From the NCBI GenBank assembly GCA_016709875.1, contig JADJLZ010000022.1, positions 1 through 43,737 of the forward strand: 43,737 bases of DNA, read 5' to 3'. Positions 32,106 through 41,189 of the stretch are shown here, one piece after another (the stretch's first letter is position 1; the number at the start of each line of letters is the position of its first letter). The translations under genes were made by a program, and so were the position numbers. The stretch is from Planctomycetota bacterium. Its GTDB lineage: Bacteria; Planctomycetota; UBA1135; GCA-002686595. Under the pieces are notes generated by a model that saw nothing but the letters and a program-made list of their open reading frames with translations, was not told where the DNA came from and searched no databases.

Positions 32106-33363
32106 CTAGGCGCCCGTCGAGAGCCCGAGCGCGGCGGGGGCCGGCGCGGGATCGAGCTGCGCAACCTCGAGCAGCACGCGCGCGAGTCGCTGGATCGCCC
32201 CTTGGGGCATCTCCGGATAGAGCGGCACGTACACGGTGCGGGAGAGAATTTCCTGCGCGGCTCGCGGCTCGGACTCTGGACGTCCCGCCGGCGCCGGAAC
32301 GCAGCGCAAGGTCGCGGCCTGCGTCGCGTCGAAACCCGCCTGGCGCAGGCGTTCGATCAGTTCGCTCGGTCGGCTGGTCGCCAGCGTGAAGACCCAGTAG
32401 CTGTGCAGCGGCGCGGCGCCGCCCGGGAGCTCGCAGCGCGTTCCCAGGTGCGTGCGCAGTTCGAGTGCCGCGCGTGTGCGCTCCGCGATGCGCCTTCCGT
32501 CGGAGGCCGCCAGGCGCCGATGCACCAGCGCGAGCAGCGCGGCGCAGGGCCGGTGGCGGGATCTTCTCGAAGAAGTCGCCGCCCTTGAAGCCGCGCACGG
32601 TGCCCTGGATCACCTCGTCCAGGCTCTTCCCGCGCAGCTCGCAGAAGCGCGCGAAGACCGAGTACGGCAGGCGCAGCGTCAGGAACTTCAGGAAGGAGTA
32701 CTTCCACAGGCGCCAGAAGTAGGCCGACGAGCTCTGCAGCGGGTAGCGCGCCTGCTCCGCGCGCAAACGCGCGCGCATCGGGGCGTCGCGTACCACCAGC
32801 ACGCCGCCGGCGAGCGCCGCCGCCGTCTTGATCGGTCCGAAGCTGAACAGGCTCACGTCCGCGCGCGGGTCGCCCTTGTAGTCCGCGCCCGTGAAGGCCT
32901 GCGCGCTGTCCTCGATGAGCAGCAGTCCGCGTTCGCGCGCGAAACGTGCGCAGGCTTCGAGGTCGATGCGCGTCCCGAAGAGGTGCGCGACCAGGATCAG
33001 CTTCGTCTTCGGCGTGCACAACGCGCGCAAGCGCTCCTCGAGCGGCGCGAGCGTGCTCGTGTCGAGGTCCACCGGCACGGGCACCAGGCCGTGCTGCTCG
33101 ACGACCTTCCACATGTCGGGGATCGTCAGCGCCGACATGAGCACTTCGCTGCCGCGCGGCAGATCGGACAGGCGCAGGTACAGGTCCAGTCCGCTGCGCA
33201 CCGACAGGAACGCGACCGCGCCGGGCTCCTCGCCCGGAGGCGCCGGGGCGAACCACTCCTCGACCGCGCGCGCCGCGGAACGCGCGTCGCGTCGGAAGAG
33301 CGCGTAGAACATCCCGCTCGCCAGGTCGGACCAGGAGATGTCGAGGCGCTTGCGTGCGTACAT
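32106..33363 (-). pseudogene. DegT/DnrJ/EryC1/StrS-type aminotransferase, frameshifted
   Basis: From ATG 33363 the frame holds to about 32555. One base must then be removed (in a GC-rich CGCCGCGC) to continue into the frame ending at TAG 32106: ALVHRRLAASDGRRIAERTR, PLHSYWVFTLATSRPSEL and the end. Total about 418 residues. PLP-fold landmarks are FLSVRSGLDLYLRL, EVLMSALTIPDMWKVV, LLLIEDSAQAF (Asp for the pyridine N) and SLFSFGPIKTAAALAGGVL, in which the Lys would form the Schiff base. Such enzymes aminate keto-sugars for surface polysaccharides, fitting the divergent flippase and glycosyltransferase. One indel only, so a sequencing error is likely. Confidence 0.8.
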
Positions 33364-33504
33364 GGATGCCGTCCTTGGGGCCCGAACGATCCTATCCTGC
33401 GCGACGGGAAGCGTTCCAGTCCATGAGCGTCGTAGAATCTCGCGCCCACGCCGGAGCCTGCCCTGGAGAGCGAATCACGAATCGAGACCGCCGAGACCAG
33501 CGCC

Positions 33505-34812
33505 GTGCCGCGGCGCGTCTGGAATGGCACCCGCCTGCTCGTGCTCGGCCGCCTCTGGGGGTCAGGCTGCACGCTGGTGACGCTCTGGCTGCTCGCGCGC
33601 CACCTCTCGCCGGAAGACTTCGGCCGCTACACCTTCTATCTGGCGGTCTTCGTCGTGCTCGACACGCTGGCGGACTTTGGTTCCGGACAGATCGCGGTGC
33701 AGCGCACGGCGCACGACCCAGACGCACTGCCCGAGGTGCTCGCCGCCGCGCGCACGCTGCGCCTTGCGACCGGACTCCTGGGCGTGCTCGTCACAGGCTT
33801 CATGGCTTTCGCTTTCCACGAGCCGGGCGCGGGGTGGATCCTGCTCGCCAGCCTGTACCCGGTCACGCACGTGCTCGAGCTCTCGACCGTGGTGCTGCGC
33901 AACCGCATCGCCTGGGGTATCCCCGTCGCGCTGCGCGCGCTCGCCGCGGGATTGTCGCTCGCCTTCGTGCTCTTCCTGCGCGCACGCGGCGAGACCGAGC
34001 CCGCGCGCTACATCTGCGCAGTCGCGGCGGGCAGCGCGCTCGCGAACCTGCTGCTGCACATGGCCTGCCGCGCGCACCTCCCGCGCCGCGCCGCGCGCTC
34101 GATCCCCTGGCGCAGTTTGCTGGTCGCCGCGGCGCCGCTGGGGATCGCGAGCCTGTGCCAGCAGGCCTACTTCTACGTCGACAACCTGTTCGTGCGCTCG
34201 ATTTGCGGCGCCGCCGAGCTCGGCCGCTACAACATCGGCGTGCGCGTCATGTCGTACTCGATCATGATCGCGATCTACTCGGGCCAGGCGGCGCTGCCTT
34301 GGCTCGCGCGCGCCCACGCACGCGGAGAGCTCGGCCAGGCCGTCGGCGGCTTCGTGCCACGTCTGTTCGCCGCAGCGGCGCTTGTCGCCGGCCTCGCCTC
34401 GCCCTGGGCCGGTGAAATGCTCGCGCTCTTCGGCGAACCCTTCCGCGCAGCTGCGCCGAGCCTGCGCTGGCTCTTCGTCGCGAGCGCCTGTGTCTACGCC
34501 GGCGCGGGGACGATGACAGCGCTGGTCGCGAGCGCCAACACGCGCTCGATCCTCGTCATCGCCGTCGTGGCGCTCGCGGTCAATCTCGCCGCGAACGCGC
34601 TGCTCGTGCCGCTCATGGCGAGCGCGGGCAGCGGCCTGGCGACGGCCCTCACCGAGGCCACGGTCGTCGCGGGCGCCCTGCTCGCGTTGCGCCGGCGCGG
34701 CGCGCGCGGGATGTTCACCTCCCACCCGCTGCTGTGGATCGGAACCCCTTTCACCTACGCGGCCGGCTGGCTCGCCTCGAGCGCGCTGCACGCACTGGTC
34801 GTCCACGCATGA
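33505..34812 (+). CDS. Polysaccharide flippase (Wzx/MOP family)
   Basis: 435 residues from GTG 33505; the in-frame region upstream lacks ATG or GTG, so the start is provisional. About twelve hydrophobic segments. The N-terminal HLSPEDFGRYTFYLAVFVVL (family 'L.p.eyG.y......') and mid-protein QQAYFYVDNLFVRSICGAAE, LGRYNIGVRVMSY are typical of O-antigen or exopolysaccharide flippases, as are the alternating small-residue helices at the end. It should move lipid-linked oligosaccharides across the inner membrane. It is coupled by ATGA to the downstream glycosyltransferase and divergent from the aminotransferase (141-base gap, no clear promoter). Confidence 0.88.
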   Translation: MPRRVWNGTRLLVLGRLWGSGCTLVTLWLLARHLSPEDFGRYTFYLAVFVVLDTLADFGSGQIAVQRTAHDPDALPEVLAAARTLRLATGLLGVLVTGFMAFAFHEPGAGWILLASLYPVTHVLELSTVVLRNRIAWGIPVALRALAAGLSLAFVLFLRARGETEPARYICAVAAGSALANLLLHMACRAHLPRRAARSIPWRSLLVAAAPLGIASLCQQAYFYVDNLFVRSICGAAELGRYNIGVRVMSYSIMIAIYSGQAALPWLARAHARGELGQAVGGFVPRLFAAAALVAGLASPWAGEMLALFGEPFRAAAPSLRWLFVASACVYAGAGTMTALVASANTRSILVIAVVALAVNLAANALLVPLMASAGSGLATALTEATVVAGALLALRRRGARGMFTSHPLLWIGTPFTYAAGWLASSALHALVVHA

Positions 34813-35918
34813 GGGTCGCACTCGACTACCGCCCCGCGCTCGTGAACCGCGAGGGAATCGGCCGCTACACGCGCGAACTCGTACGCGCGCTCGTGGCGCT
34901 CGGCCACGGCCCCGAGCTGGGCCTGTTCGGCTGGACGCTCGCGTCGCGCCGCACGAGCCGCTCCGAACTCGGCCTAGCGGGCAGCGGCGCGCACTACTCG
35001 CGCCTGCGCTTCCCCTCGCGCTGGTTTCCAGGCCTTGCGCGCCTCACCGGCCGCGGCGCCGAGGACTTCTGCGGTGGAGCGCAACTGTGGCACCACACAC
35101 AGCCGAGCCTCTTGCCCGTGCGCGCCGCGCGCGAGGTCTCGACCATCTTCGACTGCATCTACACGCGAGCGAACGGCTTCCTCTCCGACGAAGCGGCCGC
35201 GAGCATGACCGCATCCGCCCGGCGCCAGATCGAACGCTCGCGCCTCGTGCTCGTGCCGAGCGCCTACGTGCGCGACGAACTCGTAGCGACCTTCGGCATC
35301 GACCCCGCGCGCGCCGCGGTGGCGCTGCTCGGCTGCGACCACGCGCTGCGCGAACCGGTACTGCCGCGCGCGCGAGGCGCACAGGAGACGATCCTGACCG
35401 TTTCGCGCGTCGACCGGCGCAAGAACCACGTGCGCATGCTGCGCGCCTTCGAGATCGTGCTGCGCGCACGGCCCGGCGCGCACTGGATCGTCGCCGGCCC
35501 CGCGGGACACGGATCCGAGGACTTCGAGCGCGCACTCGAAGCCTCGCCCGCGCGCGCAAGCGTCGAATGGCTGCGCTACGTGCCCGAAGAGCACCTCGGA
35601 GCGCTGCACGCGCGCGCCGGGCAATTCTGGTTCACGAGCCTCGACGAGGGCTTCGGCCTGCCGCCGCTCGAGGCGATGGCGCGCGGCGTGCCGACGATCT
35701 CCTCGACGCGCGCCTCGCTGCCGGAGGTGCTCGGACAAGGGGCTGTCCTGCTCGACGCCGAAGACCACGAGGCGCTCGCGCGCGAAGCGCTCGCTCTCGC
35801 AGCCGATCGCGAGCGCGCGCGTGCCCTCGCCGAGCGCGGACGCGCACGCGCGAGCGAGCTCACCTGGCGCGCCTGCGCCGAGGCGACCTGGGCCGCCTAC
35901 GCGCGCGCGCTCACGTGA
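34809..35918 (+). CDS. Group 1 (GT4) glycosyltransferase
   Basis: 369 residues from ATG 34809, overlapping the flippase stop (ATGA). N-terminal domain: MRVALDYRPALVNREGIGRY and TRELVRALVALGH. C-terminal GT-B domain: ILTVSRVDRRKNHVRMLRAF, HWIVAGPAGHGSE and the E-x7-E nucleotide-sugar motif EGFGLPPLE in SLDEGFGLPPLEAMARGVP, then SSTRASLPEVLG. It should transfer a sugar from a nucleotide donor to a lipid-linked or polysaccharide acceptor in the cytoplasm. The sugar cannot be told. Its TGA overlaps the convergent epimerase end by 8 bases. Confidence 0.9.
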   Translation: MRVALDYRPALVNREGIGRYTRELVRALVALGHGPELGLFGWTLASRRTSRSELGLAGSGAHYSRLRFPSRWFPGLARLTGRGAEDFCGGAQLWHHTQPSLLPVRAAREVSTIFDCIYTRANGFLSDEAAASMTASARRQIERSRLVLVPSAYVRDELVATFGIDPARAAVALLGCDHALREPVLPRARGAQETILTVSRVDRRKNHVRMLRAFEIVLRARPGAHWIVAGPAGHGSEDFERALEASPARASVEWLRYVPEEHLGALHARAGQFWFTSLDEGFGLPPLEAMARGVPTISSTRASLPEVLGQGAVLLDAEDHEALAREALALAADRERARALAERGRARASELTWRACAEATWAAYARALT

Positions 35919-36764
35919 GCGCGCCGAGCGCCTGCTCGAGCGCCGGGTAGCGGAAGCGGAAACCCTCGGCCAGCGCACGCGAGGGAAGCACGCGTTGGCC
36001 GCTGAGCATCACGTAGGCGCCTTCGCCAAAGCGCAGGCGCAGCGCGAAGGCCGGCACCGGCAGCAGCGCCGGCCGGTGCAACGCCTTGCCGAGCGCGTGC
36101 GCGAAGCCGGCGCTGGTCACGGGCGCGGGCGCGGTGGCGTTGTAGACGCCGCGCGCCGCGTCGTTCTCGAGCATCCACACGAGCAGCTCGACGAGATCTC
36201 CGAGGTGGATCCACGAGAACCACGCGCCGTTTCCCCACAGGACCGCCCAGGCCCAGGCGGAAGATCGGCAGCAGCTGGCCGAGTACGCCGCCGCCGCGAC
36301 CGAGCACGACGCCGATGCGCGGGTGCACGCAGCGCACGCCGGCTGCCGCGGCCGGCGCAGCGGCTTCCTCCCAGTCGGCGCACAGCTGCGCCAGGAAGTC
36401 GCGACCGGCGGGCGTGCTCTCGTCGAGCTTCTCGTCCCCGTGCGGACCGTAGTACCCGATCGCCGACGCCCCGACGAAGACGCGCGTGCCGCGTTGCGCG
36501 GCGAAGTGCGCGAGTGCACGCGTGGTCTCGAAGCGCGAGCTCCACAGGCTCTGCTTCACCTCGGGATTCCAGCGCTTGCCGAGGATGTTCTCGCCCGCGA
36601 GCGAGACGATCCCCTCGCACCACGCAACGCCCTGCTCGACGCTCTCCGGCGACCAGTCGTGGTCCGCGCCGCGCCGGCCGACGCTGCGCACCTCGTGGCC
36701 GCGAGCGCGCAGCACGGGAACGAGCGCCGAACCGAGGAAGCCCGAGGCGCCGCTGACCCAGGAC
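35911..36764 (-). pseudogene. TIGR01777/YfcH-type NAD-dependent epimerase, frameshifted and 5'-truncated
   Basis: Reads WVSGASGFLGSALVPVLRAR (Rossmann GxxGxxG), EGIVSLAGENILGKRW, FVGASAIGYYGPHGDEKLDE (Tyr-containing active region) and RCVHPRIGVVLGRGGG, with a frame change at about 36230. It continues WFSWIHLGDLVELLVWMLEN, GVYNATAPAPVTSAGFAHAL and LRFGEGAYVMLSGQRVLPSR to TGA 35911. This order is diagnostic of the SDR39U1/YfcH class, about 290-300 residues. The first three or so codons are lost in the all-G/C block, and an extra G just after it shifts the frame (GTCCTGGGTCAGC where GTCCTGGTCAGC is expected). Substrate unknown for the family. Confidence 0.82.
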
Positions 36765-36908
36765 CCGGCCCCCCCTTCGGGGGGGCCCCCCCCCCCCCCG
36801 CCGGGCCCCGGGGGGGGGGGGGGCGCGGGGGGGGGCCCCCCCCGCGGCCCCCCGCCCCCCCCCCCCCCGGCGGGGGGGGCGGGGGCCCCCGCGGGCGCGG
36901 GGCCGGTC
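36765..36908. other. 144-bp block made almost only of G and C homopolymers
   Basis: Contains only two bases other than G or C (TT at 36776-36777), with runs of up to about 14 C or 13 G. It separates the SDR stop (36910) from the start of the epimerase and replaces the expected few bases or short spacer of an operon. Open frames through it encode only Pro/Gly/Arg runs. Most likely a sequencing or assembly artefact. Confidence 0.85.
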
Positions 36909-36909
36909 C

Positions 36910-37755
36910 TCATTGAGCGAGCCGGGCGCGCACCGCGGCCTCGTCGACTTGGCTCGTCTCCCACTGCACGCGGCCTTCCATGCCGCCCGCGACCGTGATC
37001 ACCTGGCCCGAGACGTGCCGCGCGGCGAAGGGCGAGCACAAGTAGAGCGCGGTGCGCGCGATGTCCTCCGCGCGCGCGATCTGGCGCAGCGGCATCGTGC
37101 GCACGACCGAGGCGATCAATCCAGGCTGCTCCAGCGCCGCGCGCGCCATGCGCGTCACGGTCCAGCCCGGCTCGATCATGTTGACGCGTGCGAAGGGATC
37201 GAGCGCCACGATCTCGTTCTTGATCGAGGTCAGGATGCCGTAGAGCCCGGCCTTGCCGACGGCGTACTCGGCGTGGCCCTTCTCGCCGAAGCGTCCGGCG
37301 GTCGAGCCGATCAGGACGAGGCTCGCGCCCTGAGCGTCGGGACGCGGACCGGTCGCGGCGAGCGTTCCGAGAAAGGCGCGCGCGGTCCAGAGTGCGCCGA
37401 ACAGGTTCGTTTCGAGGTTCGAGCGGATGCGCGCCTCGCTCGCCTGGTGCACGAGCGCGAACTCGGGCGTCCAGCGGCCGGCGTTGGCGATCACGCAGTC
37501 GATACGGCCAAAGTGCGCGCGCCCCGCGGCGAACAGGCGCTCCACGGCAGCGCAGTCGGAGATCTCGGCCTGCAGGCAGAGTGCGCGATCCTTCCAGGGC
37601 TGCGCCGCGATCCAGCGCTCGAGCTCGCCGAGCTTCGAGCCCGCGTGCAGCACGAGCTGCGCGCCCTCGGCCGCAAAGCCCTCCGCCATGGCCGAACCGA
37701 TGCCGCCCGAGGCGCCGGTGACGAGCACGACCTTGTCCTTCAGCGCGAGATCCAT
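36910..37755 (-). CDS. Short-chain dehydrogenase/reductase
   Basis: 281 residues from ATG 37755, overlapping the oxidoreductase end by 16 bases. Cofactor motif VLVTGASGGIGSAMAEG, NAG motif VIANAGRW, and catalytic Ser-Tyr-Lys: LIGSTAGRF and AEYAVGKAG (YxxxK). Then NMIEPGWTVTRMAR and the C-terminal ARTALYLCSPFAARHVSGQV followed by ITVAGGMEGRVQWE, all standard for classical SDRs. It reduces or oxidises a carbonyl/alcohol with NAD(P); the substrate is unknown. Context: second or later gene in an operon with the molybdopterin oxidoreductase. Confidence 0.92.
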   Translation of the reverse strand: MDLALKDKVVLVTGASGGIGSAMAEGFAAEGAQLVLHAGSKLGELERWIAAQPWKDRALCLQAEISDCAAVERLFAAGRAHFGRIDCVIANAGRWTPEFALVHQASEARIRSNLETNLFGALWTARAFLGTLAATGPRPDAQGASLVLIGSTAGRFGEKGHAEYAVGKAGLYGILTSIKNEIVALDPFARVNMIEPGWTVTRMARAALEQPGLIASVVRTMPLRQIARAEDIARTALYLCSPFAARHVSGQVITVAGGMEGRVQWETSQVDEAAVRARLAQ

Positions 37756-39499
37756 GCGTCCACCCTCGTGCTGTAGAGCACGTTTCCGTCGCCCATGTCG
37801 GAGAGCGCCGGCGGCACGAGCGCGTTGATGCCGACCCTCTCGGGAACGTCGCGGCCGCTGAGCACGCCATCGACGCGGATGCAACCGAGCGGCACGTTCT
37901 GGTCCGCCCTCGCGGGCAGCCTGATCTTCCCCTGCGCGTTCGAGAGCACGAGCTGCGCGCCCGCTGCCGCGCCGAGCTCCGCGAGGTCAGCCGGATTCAG
38001 GTGGCAGACCGGCTGGCCGAGCTTCGCGAGGTGCCGGCTGCTGTAGAGATAGGTGCTGTTGTGAGTCGCGACCGACGGCGCGCTGATCAACTGGAAGGCA
38101 CCCTTCGAGCCTCCGCCGTCGTCGGGGACGTAGTGCGCGGGTTCCGGATTCGCGAGCTCGATCCTGCCGCTCGGCGTGCCCCAGCCGTGGAGCTCCTGCT
38201 CGTGCAGCTTCACCGGCAGCCCCTCGCGCAGCGCGGCGAGCTCGTCCTCGTTCACGCGCTCGCGGCTCGCCGCGAGGAAGCCCTCGACGAGCTCGTGCGC
38301 ATCCGGCTCCCAGCACTCGCGCGGCAGCTCGAGCGCCTTGGCGATCGCGCGGAAGCACTCGACGTTGCTCTTCGTCTCGCCGCGCGCGGCGGCGCCCGGC
38401 CGCGTCCACTGCAGGCGCCTGTGGCCGTAGCTGCGGTAGATGTCCTCGTGTTCGACGAAGGTCGTCGCGGGCAGCACGACGTCGGCGAGCTCGGCCGTCT
38501 CGGTCAGCACGTGCTCGTGCACGACCGTGAACACGTCCTCGCGCGCGAGGCCGCGGCGCACGCGCAGCGAATCGGGCAGCACGACGGCCGGGTTGTGGCA
38601 CCAGACGAAGACGGCGCGGTAGCGGCCCTCGTCGAGCTGCTTGCCGAGCTGCACCTGCGGCACGGTGGCGGCGCTCGATCCCATCGGACGCAGATCGGGC
38701 CGCACGATCCAGTCCTCGGGCAGGCTGGAAGTGCGCGAAGCTCTCGTAGTGGACGCGATTCCCGTGTCCGAGCACCACGGCGAGCGAACACACGGCGCGC
38801 ATGCTCATCGCGCCGTTGCGCCGGCGCGCGAAGCCCACGCCGGTTTTCAGGATCGGCTTGCGCGCGCTGCGCAGGAGCAGCGCGAGCCCCGCGACGGCCT
38901 GCGGATCCAGGCCCGTCGCCGCCTGGCACTGTTCGAGGTCGTGCGCGCGCGTCGCGTGCGCCTCGAACTCCGCGGCCCCCGCGCAGTGCGTCGCGAGGAA
39001 CTCACGGTCGGCAAAGCCGAGCTCGAAGGCGACGCGCGCGAGCGCGAGTGCGAGCATCGCGTCGCTGCCGGGCTTCAGCACGAGGCCCTGCCCGCCCCAC
39101 AGCTCGAGCTTGCGGATCGTGTCGCTGCGCCAGATGTCGATCGCGATCACCGGCACGCCGCGTTTGCACAGGCGCTGGATGCGCGGGAGCAGGTGCTGGT
39201 TCGTGCGCACCGCCTCGCAGCCCCACAGGAGCAGCAGATCGCAGTCCTCGAGATCCGCCTCGAGATCCGGCCCCAGGCAGCGGCCGAGCACGCATTCGTA
39301 GCCCGCGGTCGAGGTCGCATCGCACACGCCGCCGTCGTGCAGCGTCGCGAGCTCATCGTCTTCGAGCACAGGTGGCCCGCCGACCAGCCGTGCTCGGGAT
39401 TCCCGTGAGCTTCTCGAAGCGCCCGTCGGCGTCCTGTGCACGAGCACGCCGCACGCATCAGGACAATCGAGGCGGGCAGGTCGCGCGCGTCGTGCTCAC
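37740..39499 (-). pseudogene. Molybdopterin oxidoreductase (formate-dehydrogenase-like), frameshifted with internal deletion
   Basis: Starts at GTG 39499 (VSTTRATCP), overlapping the upstream stop as GTGA. The N-terminal iron-sulfur ligands are readable across frames: TCP, LDCPDACGVLV, then GNPEHGWSAGHLCSKT (4Fe-4S, Cys-x2/3-Cys-x3-Cys-xn-Cys). Straight after CSKT the sequence jumps to LHDGGVCDATSTAGYECVLG, skipping roughly 130 residues that normally lie between. It then follows the family: LLLLWGCEAVRTNQHLLP, VIAIDIWRSDT, LKPGSDAMLALALARV, HEHVLTETAELADVVLPATT, and a C-terminal MopB_CT region SVATHNSTYLYSSRH, LNPADLAELGAAAGAQL. Frame changes occur near 38720 and several times above 39380. 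It is a periplasmic or cytoplasmic bis-MGD enzyme of unknown substrate. Confidence 0.78.
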
Positions 39500-39939
39500 G
39501 GCGCGTTCTCGGGCACCGCTGCAGGCCGTTTGACGCTCGTCTGCGCCTGGATGTCCGCGAAGTTGCCCCCTCGCGCGACTCGACCAGGACGCCGTCCGAT
39601 TCGAAAAAGAGCACCGCGCCGGGCAGATCGAGCGCGATCTTGTCGTAGCTGAACGAGGCCGAATTGCGGCCCCCGACCGGCACGCTGAGCGCGAAGCCCC
39701 AGCGCGCCTGGTTGCGCCAGCCCCAGGCGAGTGCGGTGCCCTCGCCCTTCCACTCCCAGACGTAGAGCGCGCGCCGAGTTGCTTGAGCGCGTCGTCGAGC
39801 GTCCTTGCCCGGCACGAGCCCGACGACCTGCTCGTGCGCGACCAGCCGAACATCTGCGTGCGGTAGTAGCGCCCGTCAGGCAGTCTCCGCAGCCGAGCGC
39901 GGCGAGCAGCGCGAGCGCGAGTCGCGGGCTAATCGCCAT
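39496..39939 (-). pseudogene. Exported BamE/SmpA-like protein, frameshifted
   Basis: ATG 39939 opens MAISPRLALALLAALGCG, a signal or lipoprotein-like leader. After frame changes at about 39860 and 39790 the protein continues TLDDALKQLGAP, LYVWEWKGEGTALAWGWRNQ, GFALSVPVGGRN, YDKIALDLPGAVLFFESDGV and LVESREG. A last change at about 39565 restores the first frame: FADIQAQTSVKRPAAVPENA and TGA 39496. The 'AL..LGAP' helix-turn followed by an aromatic strand pair is the SmpA/OmlA (BamE) style, shared with the neighbouring upstream gene. Probably anchored in the envelope. About 145 residues if intact. Confidence 0.65.
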
Positions 39940-40310
39940 GGACGTCCTGCCAGGGGCATCGCGTACTCGGCCTCGTTGCCCTCGAGCGTGCTGCCGACGT
40001 GCGTGAGCACGTCGTGCGCGTCGAAGAAGAGCCAGGCGCGGTCGGCGCGCGTGTCCTCGTTCAGGAACGAGAGGATGATGATCGAGAAGCCCGCACGCTT
40101 CAGCGTGGTGAAGTCGTAGCGGTAGGCCGAGCGCGTGCCGAGCTGGATGACTTCGGTCGGCGCGCCGAGGATCTCGATCGCTTCCTTCGCGGTGGTCGTG
40201 CCGGCGTGCACCTCGCGGTGCTTCTTGCGCAGCGGCTCGTTGCTCGTCGACGCGAAAGGAAGCAGGAGGGAGAACGTGAGGAGGAGCAGCAGGGCAGCGA
40301 GGAGGCGCAT
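39876..40310 (-). CDS. Exported BamE/SmpA-like protein
   Basis: 144 residues from ATG 40310: signal peptide MRLLAALLLLLTFSLLLPFA, then HREVHAGTTTAKEAIEILGA, PTEVIQLGTRSAYRYDFTT, FSIIILSFLNEDTRADRAWL and FFDAHDVLTHVGSTLEGNEA. The helical 'G.T..E...LG.P' followed by beta strands ending in 'FD....L' is the SmpA/OmlA fold, seen in outer-membrane assembly lipoproteins and many unrelated exported proteins. The last 20 residues (after AEYAMPL) look unnatural and overlap the next gene's ATG, so the true stop is probably near 39940 and lost to an indel. Confidence 0.7.
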   Translation of the reverse strand: MRLLAALLLLLTFSLLLPFASTSNEPLRKKHREVHAGTTTAKEAIEILGAPTEVIQLGTRSAYRYDFTTLKRAGFSIIILSFLNEDTRADRAWLFFDAHDVLTHVGSTLEGNEAEYAMPLAGRPWRLARDSRSRCSPRSAAETA

Positions 40311-40338
40311 GGACGACGTTATACCCTAGCGGCGTCCC

Positions 40339-41121
40339 TCACTCCCCCATCGCCCAGCCCGCGAAGCTCGGCGCCTGCTTGACCGGCTCGAATTCGACCA
40401 CGCGGTACTCCGAGATCCCCGCGAGCACGAATGGATCCCTCGCCAGGAACTCCTCGATCTCGCGCCGCTCCCGCGCCCGCGCGAGGATCATCCCGCCCGA
40501 GCGCGGCACCTGCGGGCCCGAGGCGAGCAGCATCCCCGCCTGGAAGCCCGTCTCGAGGTGCGCGCGGTGCGCCAGCAGCTGTTCGTCGATGCGCGCAAGG
40601 TCGGCCAGGTACTCCGACTCGATCACGAAGTGCTTCCAGACAGCCTTTTCGCGCGCCCTCCCACCCTGCTGCCCGCGGCGCCAGACGATGAAGTCGAGCG
40701 TCTCCGGCACGTGCCCGGCCTCACGCAGGAGGCTCGCGATCTGGCCGCGGTGATGCGTGCCGTGGTTCACGATGTGGCGCAGGATGTCGTCGAGACGGTC
40801 GGAGCAGGCCTCGCCCTTCGAGTTCTTGAATTCCACGCGCCGCGCGAGCTCGTTCGCATCGGCCTTCTCGAGCTGCGCGCGCCAGCGCTCCGCGATCACC
40901 TCGAAGCGCGTGTGCGCTTCGGCGAGCGGCACGTGCTCCGGCCAGACCGCGAGCTTCCTCGACCCGCCGCCCGCAACGCGCTCGTACCAGACCTCTTGTG
41001 CGCCGACGATGTGCGCGAAGAGGCGTTCGGCGCGCGCGAGGCCCGCGAGCGACCCCGCGATCCTCGTGTTGGCCCAGTGGTCGTACTCGAACAGCTCCAG
41101 CGCGTCGTGGCGGTCGAACAT
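40339..41121 (-). CDS. DinB-like domain fused to a YciI-like domain
   Basis: 260 residues from ATG 41121 (MFDRHDALELFEYDHWANTR). Residues 1-150: DinB four-helix bundle with metal-type histidines in EYDHWANTRI and NHGTHHRGQIASLL, plus AHIVGAQEVWYERV. Residues about 165-260: a complete YciI-type ferredoxin-like domain, WKHFVIESEYLADLARIDEQ, AHRAHLETGFQAGMLLASGP, GGMILARARERREIEEFLAR and DPFVLAGISEYRVVEFEPVK. Free-standing YciI proteins usually start MKHF; here the position is WKHF, preceded by AAAAGG, so a fusion created by a lost stop and start is possible. DinB proteins often act as metal-dependent thiol transferases; the exact reaction is unknown. Confidence 0.85.
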   Translation of the reverse strand: MFDRHDALELFEYDHWANTRIAGSLAGLARAERLFAHIVGAQEVWYERVAGGGSRKLAVWPEHVPLAEAHTRFEVIAERWRAQLEKADANELARRVEFKNSKGEACSDRLDDILRHIVNHGTHHRGQIASLLREAGHVPETLDFIVWRRGQQGGRAREKAVWKHFVIESEYLADLARIDEQLLAHRAHLETGFQAGMLLASGPQVPRSGGMILARARERREIEEFLARDPFVLAGISEYRVVEFEPVKQAPSFAGWAMGE

Positions 41122-41189
41122 GAGCTCACGCCTCCTCGAACACACCCGTGCTGCGGTTCGCGTGCGCCCGCTCCCAGCCCAGGCCGTTC

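Noticed and set aside
35897..37870. A single frame joining SDR-like antisense residues, a Pro/Gly tract and the epimerase
   Set aside because: The link runs through the G/C homopolymer block and through the wrong frame of the SDR gene.
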